The notes under the pieces were generated by a model, which saw nothing but the letters and a program-made list of their open reading frames with translations, made no database searches and was not told the DNA's origin. A stretch of DNA of 64,000 bases from Schistocephalus solidus (lineage: Eukaryota > Platyhelminthes > Cestoda > Diphyllobothriidea > Diphyllobothriidae). The DNA lies in contig WEDG01004631.1 of assembly GCA_017591395.1 (NCBI GenBank), forward strand, positions 62,001 to 126,000. The letters run 5' to 3'. Within the stretch, counting starts at the first letter, position 1. Every line of letters starts with the position of its first letter. Below are positions 57,160-64,000 of the stretch, piece after piece. The translations under genes and the position numbers were made by a program.

Positions 57160-58625
57160 CATAATGCACCAGCCTCGCAGCCCAATATGGCGTAAAAATA
57201 AACGGCAGTTCAACCGTCGGTTTTGACGACTCCCACGGTGTTCTCCACAGCATGATGGTGCAGGAACGGTCAGTTGCGTTTAGGTTAGTTTAAGTGTTAG
57301 TGGACTTGCGCTGCAGCTACCACACTCTCTCCTCCTCCCTTGCCTGAGCCCGGTGCGATGACCAAGTCAAGAATACCGCAGGTGGGTGAGGGCGCAGGTG
57401 GCTGCCACGGCAGTTGTCATCCTTCGACGTACCACCGCACCCGGTTCGAATCCAATAGAGTGCAAGTTCCATAGACGTCCTCAGTCCACCATCCCACCAC
57501 TCAACACCAGCACCCGCTGGACTGACCACGCGGTTCGAATTATTGCGTCAGTTGGCAGTCTTCGAGCCAAGGCTTTTAGCGCAATTTTATAACTTCAAGC
57601 GCATCCGTTGGTATATGCTGAGAAGTCGACCTCATTCCCTATTCACACTCGCAGGCCCCAAAAGCTGTCTGAGATGGTCAGCTGTCTGGTGCGGGGAATT
57701 GGGGGAGTAACTAGCATACCAAATGAATTCATCTGCACGCGCCAAAACATGACCTTGTCTCCCAGCCACAAGCACCAGGATTTCACACAAGAGGGGCACA
57801 TCTTGCGTTTTCGTACATGAATCCAATGCCATTGTAGACCCCTCACAAACACGACAGTTCGAGCATCGGTTTAGACGATGCTTACCATGTGCTACAAAAC
57901 ATGATGATGCAGGGCCGGTGAGTTCTGCGTGGATTAGTTTTGAGTAACAGTAGACTTGCACTGCAGCTACAGCACTCTCTTTTTCCTAACACACCTCTTC
58001 CCGGTGTCAAGGCAGAATCGGGAAGACAGGAGGCGGATTCGGGTTCAGGTGACTCATACACACAGGATAGTTCAACCGTCGAGTTCCACCGTATGCTGTG
58101 CAGGGAAGGTGACTCGCGCTAGATTATAGTGAGAGTAGAATTGTGCTGCATTTACCTCACTCTCTGATCCAATCCCATACCTGGAACCGGTGTCAAGACA
58201 GAGTCAAGAAGATAGGAGATGGGAGAGGGTGCAGGTCCACGCACTGTGGTCCAACAACGAAAAGAACGTGACAATACAAGAGAGGGGCAGTTTGGATCCC
58301 AACTAAGTGGGAGTGCCATAAAGGCCAAATAAAGAAGGGGCCATTGCAGTCTGACTCTCAGTCCGCCATTCAGCCACTCCACACAAAACACACATTGGGC
58401 TGACCACGCGGTCCGAGTTATCCAGTCAGTTGGCAACCTCCCAAGCCACGGCTTTTAGCGCACCGTGATAGTTTCAAGCGCGTCAGATTGTTTATAGTGA
58501 GGAACATGCGCTGAGCTGTTGACCTCACTCTCTCCCCAACCTCCACCATCAGACACTGTCCGAGCCGGTCAGTTGTCTGATGTGGAGTGGGCGCATTGGC
58601 TGACGGATCAGCCTAACCATCTTCA
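57160..58625 (+). repeat. R3 repeat, three consecutive units
   Basis: Unit landmarks recur three times. The 'agttcaaccgtcg' type is at 57208, 57854 and 58069. The 'gtagacttgc.ctgcagctac.cactctct' type is at 57300, 57948 and 58135. The last unit (58120-58620) is the most complete and matches 18490-18940. Internal words include 'gaccacgcggt', 'gtcagttggca', 'ccacggcttttagcgc' and 'gacctcactct'. No coding potential is convincing; frames on both strands are by-products. Spacing between units is unequal (about 645 and 190 bp), so the middle unit is truncated. Confidence 0.75.
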
Positions 58626-58629
58626 CGAG

Positions 58630-59940
58630 CCACGGTACGAACCCACAAATGCACACACGAAAGTTTTTTCGTCGATTTCAACGAGGTGCGTTGTGTTCAC
58701 TACAGCAGGGTGGGCACAGTGATGGTAAATTGAATCTGAATAAATTTATTGCGAAAACTGATTTTCGCAGCATCTATCACAGTCTTTCCTCCAGATAGAA
58801 TTAAAAAGACCGAAGGCAGGATAGGGCGCAGATTGATATCATGGCGTGAGCCTGTACCTGTATATCCAGTCAAACCATTGCCAATTGTTTGGCATTCTTT
58901 AGGGGTGCAGTTACCTGGTCTGGCCCTTGTGTTTGTCCAGTTCATTTACCACGTAATCCGTTGTAGAGCGAACGCACATGCCCTTCAAACTCCTACACAC
59001 CGACACAGCAAATCAAAAGCCATTTTGTTTTCGTTGAGGTCGCAACACTTTTTATAAGCCTGTTCGGGTTGAACTGTTCCATTTACGACCTTTGGCTGGA
59101 ACCGAAACAGTATGATTTGAAGAATGAAAGGGAGCGTAGTCCTCGAGAAGATAGGGACCACGCGTGATGATACCATGAATTTATTCATCGTGTTCCTACT
59201 TACTAAGATGACCCACCGTCCTGTGCACAGATTAGGAGGTGTGCAAATTTTTTGTGAAGTTGGTGATGGAAGAATTTCTTAAGTAGTTAAAGTAAGTGGT
59301 TTGTAAATTATCCGGAAAAAGTGCCACTCTAGTTTCTGCAAATCCTCCCTAGCTCTTAAGCGAAAGTGTCAAATTTTCACAAGTCTTGGGAGAAAAAAAG
59401 CATCATTAGAATTATACACTCGTGAAGACTGAATGTAAGTAGATAACTCTAAATAACATTCAATTTTTCCCACTGACCATGGCATTCACAGATATAGAAG
59501 CTCTTAGAGTACTGCGGAATTTTAGTGACGGCTTGATTATGAATCGCAAAATTTGGATTTTGAAGGCATCAAAATGGACTGAAAAGCAAATACTAAGGGA
59601 GACAGCAAATGCCAAGTAGTTCAGATATTTTACGAGCTTGCAAGGTAGCAGTTTTGAAACCGTAATTTTAAATAAGTGGATGCAATGAGCAATTCCTTGC
59701 TTGATATTTTCTCGGAGATAAAAAAATGCTGCGTGCAACTTTGCGTTACGTGATGGTATGGAGAATCAGTAGAAAAAGACATACCAAATGGGGTATACTG
59801 CTTTTTCCTCAGAGATAAATTTGAATTCAAATTTTGCTAGTGAACCTCGGCTTGGTAATCGATCGACATTTCCTAACCTTGATGCCCACACGGAACATTT
59901 TGCTTTAAAATCCAATCAATCCATGCACACCCACACCTGA
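58630..59940. other. No recognised gene
   Basis: Opposed frames at 58700-59057. A small hairpin (gcgaaaa / ttttcgc) lies at 58752-58768, next to a minus-strand AATAAA. Nothing secure. Confidence 0.3.
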
Positions 59941-59945
59941 TTTGG

Positions 59946-59997
59946 TATATATATATAGTTATATATGTTATAGTTATAGTTATATATGTTATAGTGG
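59946..59997. repeat. Short AT-rich tandem repeat
   Basis: Repeats of a tatagttata/tatatgtta type unit directly beside a SINE end. Confidence 0.75.
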
Positions 59998-60295
59998 AAC
60001 CGACAATTACAAGGGAGACCGGAATGGCCATTTCTGGCTTATTAGCCGTCATCAGCCAGTCATACCCAATCCCAAGTGTGGCACACCTGGGATTCAGAAC
60101 CCGCGAACTTTGGTAATTGAGTCGAACGCTCTACCATTGAGCCACGGGCTCGTTGTTTTGTCAGTTGCGTTCGGGTATATGATGAAAGTTTGTTGCTCAC
60201 CGATCTGCTTAAGGAACATGTATGTTCCGTTTTGCCCTGGAGCTCAGACTAGAGCCCTCGCAGGCAGTCGCATAGCTACATGTAGCATATGTCAT
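59993..60295 (-). mobile_element. Hammerhead SINE, third subtype
   Basis: Read on the minus strand: module (agggctctagtctgagctcc), then a head with 'cgagcccgtggctcaatggtagagcg' and B box 'gcgggttctgaatccc', then a body with an intact ribozyme at 60017-60061. The end reads 'gtcggttccac'. The head differs from the main type (gttcgacttaattaccaaag in the anticodon-arm region). Confidence 0.85.
60017..60061 (-). ncRNA. Hammerhead ribozyme (type I)
   Basis: On the minus strand: GACTGG, CTGATGA (60055-60049), cGGCT-AATA-AGCCa, GAAA, ATGGCCAT, U, CCGGTC. Stem I pairs at all six positions (one U-G). Compared with the 35809 copy, the second pair is A-U instead of G-U, and the fourth is U-G instead of U-A. 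Predicted cut between 60023 and 60022. Confidence 0.8.
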
Positions 60296-60314
60296 ATGTT
60301 GAAAACTATCATCA

Positions 60315-60515
60315 TATACCCTGGGGCTCACTCTCGAGTCCCGCCGGCAGTTGCACAGTGGCTAGTAGTAGAAAAGGCAGATGCCAACAAAGACAAGGGA
60401 GACTAAAATGGCATTTCTGGATCATTAGCCATCACTAGCCAGCCATACCCAACACCAGGTGGTGCACCATCCGAGGCTTGAAACCGCCAACTGTTGGTCA
60501 GAAGTCCAACACTAT
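60315..60515 (-). mobile_element. Hammerhead SINE, minus-strand copy
   Basis: Body (60370-60450; ribozyme core mutated, CTAGTGA for CTGATGA), partial head (60465-60515: gttggtcagaagtccaac in plus reading) and a preceding module scrap (60318-60365). Cut off inside the head, where a plus-strand copy starts. Confidence 0.7.
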
Positions 60516-60740
60516 TCGCGGATCAATGGTTAGAGCATTAAACTTCTGATCAACAGGTCGCACGTTCAAGCCTCTGGTGGGGCACCAGCTGGGGTTTTGC
60601 ATGACAGCTAATGTGTCAAAAATGCCTACTCCACTCTCCCTTATCATTGTCGGATCGTTTATCTGTCTCTATTTCGTGTGTCGTTGTGCCTTAAAGCTCA
60701 ATCTAGAGTCCTCGCAGACATTGGCCTAGAAACTGGCCCT
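60516..60740 (+). mobile_element. Hammerhead SINE, plus-strand copy
   Basis: Head from the A box (cggatcaatggttagagc), 'acttctgatcaacagg', B box 'cgttcaagcct', an eroded body (catgacagctaatgtgtcaaa) and module (gtgccttaaagctcaatctagag). It is joined head-to-head with the preceding minus copy inside both A-box regions. Confidence 0.7.
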
Positions 60741-60794
60741 AACTTCTTCTGCCGATGTCCTTCTACCATATTTACTATTCTTGAACGAAACTGT

Positions 60795-61005
60795 CAGGAC
60801 CATGGGCACATGATTCAGTGGTAAATCATTGGAGCAAATCATTGAGCAAAGAACCCCGTAGGAGACGTCATGTCTCTCAAGAACTGGGACTGATTGATGA
60901 CGCCTGATAAGCCCGAAGTGGCAATCCCATTCCCCTATGTTTTTGTTGGTGTCCTCTTATCTGCACATACGCCAAGCCTCTAGGTGACTGTGTGTGCGGG
61001 GTTGT
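60795..61005 (+). mobile_element. Hammerhead SINE, decayed
   Basis: Eroded head (gggcacatgattcagtggtaaatcattgg), then a body with 'gattgatgacgcctgataagcccgaagtggcaatcccattcccc', in which CTGATGA has become TTGATGA and GAAA has become GAAG. A module trace follows. Confidence 0.6.
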
Positions 61006-61162
61006 ATTTCAGATATAACATTGTTGAATTATGTGCACTTTACAATGAAGTTGAGAATGCGGTATGTTAGCTACGTACCTGCCCTTATCAGTAGGAGACA
61101 ATGGGTGACATTTCCACAGCATCTGAAATCGATCTTTGCAGACCTCAAATTCTAGATAGCAG

Positions 61163-61456
61163 ATGAAATGGGATCAAAAACTTCCTTTTAGACGTGCCCA
61201 TCCAGAGGATAAACCAATGAGGGTACCACGGTATATTTTTCCTGGAAGGAGACAAGTAAATGGCGATTTCTATGTTTCCATGGGGTCCAGCCAATTCTGC
61301 TCATTAACAGTTAGACAAGAACACAGCCGCAATAGAGAAACGCATTTGAACGAGCCAGATTACTATAAAGCGAGGTTTAGTTTATGCGAAATCGCATCAA
61401 AATTGGCAGATACCCCGGCAGATTTGTCGAAAACTGCAGGCGAAGAACCCGGATAG
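61163..61456 (+). CDS. 97-codon open frame, unrecognised
   Basis: ATG at 61163, 97 codons to TAG. Polar, arginine-rich composition (FPGRRQVNGDFYVSMGSSQF and onward). It ends just before PLE sequence begins, so it may belong to the same inserted element. No reverse transcriptase or other motif is recognised in it. Confidence 0.25.
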   Translation: MKWDQKLPFRRAHPEDKPMRVPRYIFPGRRQVNGDFYVSMGSSQFCSLTVRQEHSRNRETHLNEPDYYKARFSLCEIASKLADTPADLSKTAGEEPG

Positions 61457-61499
61457 TCAACCCAAGGGTGGAGTTGTAAACGAAGCGCTGGTGCACCGT

Positions 61500-61745
61500 G
61501 TCTTATGCTGTCGAGGGTTAACGAACAATTCACCAGATTAATAAACGAGTTCCGGATGGGTGTAGCTCACAAGCCGTAAGCAATAATATTCTGAAGGACA
61601 AGGTGAAGATGGGTCGAAAATTGCCATCCTTTGCCGAGGAGAATGCGATTGGGGCCAAGCTCGTTACGTTGGTGAAACCGGTCAACAGCACGACAAGATG
61701 GCGCACATATGCGGGCTGGTGGCCGCACACTCAATCCCTAGAATG
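61500..61745 (+). pseudogene. PLE linker and GIY-YIG endonuclease remnant
   Basis: The frame at 61505-61576 reads SRVNEQFTRLINEFRMGVAH followed by KP, the region joining reverse transcriptase and endonuclease in PLEs ('...VAHKP'), and then stops. After frameshifts, 61642-61740 reads NCDWGQARYVGETGQQ and further on LVAAHS: the GIY-YIG core (YVGETG intact) and the start of the VAAH segment. The copy breaks off near 61740. It is truncated at both ends. Confidence 0.7.
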
Positions 61746-62224
61746 AGTATAAGTATGTAATTACTCAACCGCTCCGGAACGAAATTCCAATGAGGATGAC
61801 GTGAGAAGGTATGGACCATGGAATGAGGAGATCGCGCCTGCTTACAGAAGCATGGTTCCATCGATCAATCAATCAACAAACCCGAGGAACATTCGGCTGC
61901 TCATTAGGCAAAGTTGAAGGTCGGTCTCTGAAAGGTGATGCAGACAGCGAGCTGTACATTTTCTCTGTCATTGAATCGGGATCCAGGTGAGATTTTAAAC
62001 GTAGAATGAAAAATAACTGGTTGTGGATGTAGCCTTTCGAAGAAATGATGCCATTTTTTCACGATTGGGTACCACATTAAAATGCTTATCTCTGCAAAAA
62101 CGCATATCAATAAAATTCTTAGGATTCATCTGTTTTTTTATGTAAAAGGGAGAGTTTGAAAGAGAGGAGCAGCCAAGTTATCATTCTTGCTTAATTGTTT
62201 AATCTATGACATGAATGCATATAT

Positions 62225-62650
62225 AAAGGCAGAATTACATGACCGACAAAGACAAGGGAAACTGGAATGGCGATTTCTGGCTTATTAGCCGTCATCAGCC
62301 AGCCATACCCAACCCCAGGCGCTGCGGCGCCCGAGCCTCGAACTCGCGACCTTGTTGGGCAGAAGACCAACGCTCTACCTACGGCACCACGAGCTCGTTG
62401 TCTTGCCAGTTTCGATCGGGAATATTAACAATTGTAGTGGGGCGCTCACCGATCGGATACAGGACTCACTTGTCCCTTTGTGCCTTGGGACTAACTCTCA
62501 AACCCCGCCAGCAGCCGTAAGGCAGATAAGTATATAGGCAGAATTACATGACCAACAAAGACAAGGGAGACTGGAATGGCCATTTTTGGCTTATAAGCCG
62601 TCGTCAGCCTGTCATATCCAACCCCAGGTGCTGCCCCATCCGATGATTGA
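62225..62650 (-). mobile_element. Hammerhead SINE, tandem units
   Basis: Two minus-strand bodies, at 62245-62310 and 62552-62635, frame one full module-head set. The head has A box 'gtggtgccgtaggtagagcg' and B box 'gagttcgaggct'. Both bodies are preceded by a direct repeat of 'ggcagaattacatgacc' (62229 and 62537). Predicted cut positions at 62265/62266 and 62574/62575 define a 309-nt monomer. The second ribozyme has a mutated core (CTGACGA). Confidence 0.9.
62260..62304 (-). ncRNA. Hammerhead ribozyme (type I)
   Basis: Minus strand: GGCTGG, CTGATGA (62298-62292), stem II GGCT/AGCC, GAAA, stem III ATCGCCAT (weakened), U, CCAGTT. Stem I pairs at six positions with two G-U wobbles. Confidence 0.7.
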
Positions 62651-62858
62651 ACGCGCTGCGGCGACTGGGGTTGGCTATGGCTGGCTGATGACGGCGTATA
62701 AGCCAGAAATGGCCATTCCAGTCTCCATTGTCTATGTCGGTCATGTAATTCTGCCTATATACTTAGCTGCCTTACGGCTGCTACCGGGGCTTGAGATTTA
62801 GCCCCAAGGCACAACGGGCCGAGTTAGTCCTGTATCCGATCGGTGAGCGCCCCACTAC

Positions 62859-62865
<7 letters not shown>
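62650..62865 (+). mobile_element. Hammerhead SINE, plus-strand copy facing the tandem
   Basis: Begins at the end of a head (gcgctgcggcgactggggttgg), has a full body with ribozyme (62679-62723) and the module to 'ccgatcggtgagcgccccac'. It is the mirror image of the neighbouring minus-strand unit, so 62430-62865 is a long imperfect palindrome. Confidence 0.85.
62679..62723 (+). ncRNA. Hammerhead ribozyme (type I)
   Basis: GGCTGG, CTGATGA 62685-62691, stem II with GGC/GCC and a six-base loop, GAAA 62706-62709, ATGGCCAT, U 62717, CCAGTC 62718-62723. Core complete. Confidence 0.75.

Positions 62866-62908
<43 letters not shown>
62862..62908. repeat. (AT)n(GT)n microsatellite
   Basis: About 17 AT units followed by 5-6 GT units, between two SINE copies. 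Confidence 0.95.
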
Positions 62909-62938
62909 TGATAAGGTGGAACCGACAAAGACAACGGA

Positions 62939-62983
62939 GACCGGAATGGCCATTTCTGGCTTATTAGCCGTCATCAGCCATTT
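62939..62983 (-). ncRNA. Hammerhead ribozyme, left arm
   Basis: Minus strand: AAATGG, CTGATGA (62977-62971), stem II, GAAA, ATGGCCAT, U, CCGGTC. Stem I has two mismatches on the outer side. Confidence 0.65.
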
Positions 62984-63127
62984 ATACCCAATCCCAAGTG
63001 TGGCACACCTGGGTTTCGAACCTGCGTTATTTGGTTATTAAGTCGAACGCTCTACCATTGATCCACAGACTCGTTGTTTTGTCGGTTGCGATCGAGGAAT
63101 ACGATGCTAGTGTGTGGGATTGGGTAT

Positions 63128-63173
63128 GACTGGCTGATGATGGCTAATAAGCTAGAAAATGGCCATTCCGGTC
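63128..63173 (+). ncRNA. Hammerhead ribozyme, right arm
   Basis: GACTGG, CTGATGA 63134-63140, five-position stem II (TGGCT/AGCTA, one G-U), GAAA plus one extra A, then ATGGCCATT and CCGGTC 63168-63173. The extra A can lengthen stem III by one pair and would move the cleavage base to C, the commonest H17. Confidence 0.7.
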
Positions 63174-63209
63174 TCCCTTGTCTTTGTCAGTTCCACCTTA
63201 TCAACATAT

Positions 63210-64000
63210 GCTACACGAGTCTCGTAGATTTGCGAGGACGCTGCCGGTGGATGCAGTGATGGTTTAATGCCTGTTAATAGAATGCCCTCAGATCTGAAGC
63301 CTTAGGCTTGCAAAATGGCAACGACCTATGGTGGAACCCCAAATAATCCAGCGTCGAACGCTTACTCTAAGAAACAGAGTGTATGCGTTTATGGCTGTGT
63401 TGGCCTGTGTGTAGGTTGTTTTGGGTAGGTAGGTACATAGTGTGGTCTAATTTAGGGCTTAATAATCCGCTCTATTTAAAACAGAAGGTATTCATATAAA
63501 ATGCTTTCCATTGCCATCTCGTGACCGCCCATTTTTTTCTTTAAACTAACTTATTTCCCTTGCTGCCGTTCCGATATTACGTGCCTGCCTATCGATTGAA
63601 TTCGTTAATAGGGAAGTAAAACATTTCTTTGGCGTTTAGGAAAGGCGCACGCACATTCGGTTTCCAAAATACCTACTTATTTGGTATTTTTCTACCAAAC
63701 CCTATGATGGAAAACGCCCGTGTCCTAACGGTATATTTCTGCTTTTAGATTAAATTGACTTAATAATGTCCAACTTTCTGGAGTGGAATTGGTTTGCTAT
63801 TCAGCACCGTTTTCACATGTGCCTTGCACCGAAATTCTGAAGGCAGAAATAGCAACAAATCGCAGTAAGACAGGTACGCTCTTAATTCATTTACCAGAAA
63901 CATAATACTCAAGTGAATGCGTTTCTAAATTTCCAAATGGTAGTATGGAAACAATCGCGGTATATGTATATTTCATTTGCCAACAGATTTTTAAGAGAAA
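63210..64000. other. No recognised feature
   Basis: AT-rich end of the window with no notable frame or repeat. Confidence 0.35.

Larger units (their letters stand above)
62907..63205. mobile_element. Foldback SINE with two opposed ribozymes
   Basis: Arms 62907-62996 and 63115-63205 are near-perfect reverse complements, from gttgataaggtggaacc at the left edge to ggttccaccttatcaac at the right. Each arm is a full SINE body. Between them lies a minus-strand tRNA-like head of the third subtype (B box gggtttcgaacc at 63011; A-box region near 63050-63068). The transcript would form a hairpin of about 90 bp with a 118-nt loop. Confidence 0.85.

Noticed and set aside
58751..58769. Hairpin gcgaaaa/ttttcgc as a terminator or histone-type stem-loop
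   Set aside because: Only seven pairs, AT-rich loop region, no histone-like gene nearby; likely chance.
59942..60406. 154-codon plus-strand frame
   Set aside because: Runs through a minus-strand SINE and its flanking AT repeat; its peptide repeats that of other SINE by-products (GHFWLISRHQP).
1..64000. CRISPR arrays, bacterial operons, rRNA genes
   Set aside because: No regularly spaced identical repeats, no long contiguous frames with ribosome-binding sites and no rRNA-like sequence; splice signals and SINEs indicate a eukaryotic nuclear sequence.

Overview
This window looks like nuclear DNA from a repeat-rich animal genome. It is AT-rich, with GT-AG introns and short isolated coding exons. 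Degenerate TTAGGG-type repeats, Penelope-like retroelement (PLE) remnants and many tRNA-derived SINE copies fill much of the rest. A flatworm (tapeworm or fluke) is my best guess. SINE-like repeats carrying a hammerhead ribozyme are established in schistosomes (the SM-alpha repeat), and PLEs with GIY-YIG endonucleases are common in flatworms. The species cannot be fixed from sequence alone. I see no bacterial operons, rRNA, CRISPR array or complete conserved housekeeping gene.

Layout. 0.4-1.2 kb: broken PLE reverse transcriptase. 4.0-4.4 kb: a terminal-inverted-repeat (TIR) element with a telomere-like core. 6.1-6.6 kb: PLE endonuclease remnant (minus). 7.3-8.3 kb: repeat fragments, including an inverted pair of tRNA-like sequences. 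9.8-10.1 kb: a well-formed terminal coding exon (plus). 12.2-12.6 kb: a first coding exon (minus). 12.8-13.4 kb: a 354-bp-period duplication. 13.4-18.5 kb: almost featureless. 22.7-23.6 kb: an inverted repeat. 25.2 kb: a possible terminal exon. 26.7-27.6 kb: an uninterrupted PLE GIY-YIG endonuclease frame with 3' tail. 27.7-30.1 and 32.5-37.1 kb: SINE-rich. 33.8-34.1 kb: a possible coding exon (minus). 38.3-38.9 kb: a two-exon gene model with matching intron phase (minus). 40-42 kb and 50-52 kb: scattered exon candidates. 50.4-50.8 kb: second TIR/telomere-like copy. 53-58.6 kb: a GC-richer dispersed repeat with three units in a row at 57.2-58.6 kb. 60-63.2 kb: dense SINE copies in tandem and inverted arrangements, plus another PLE remnant.

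Most interesting system. The dominant SINE has three modules: a tRNA-like head with Pol III A and B boxes, a body, and a hairpin-bearing module. The body folds as a type I hammerhead ribozyme: CTGATGA, a 4-5 bp stem II with an AATA loop, GAAA, a palindromic stem III (ATGGCCAT), then CCAGTC or CCGGTC that pairs back to the bases before CTGATGA. Two tandem copies place predicted cleavage sites 290 and 309 nt apart, as in retrozyme-type elements that give monomeric circular RNAs. PLE remnants in the same window are a plausible class of mobilising reverse transcriptase, but that link is inference.

The protein-coding content is sparse. Exons are called from open frame, splice-site quality, phase and in-frame upstream stops. 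None could be assigned to a known family.
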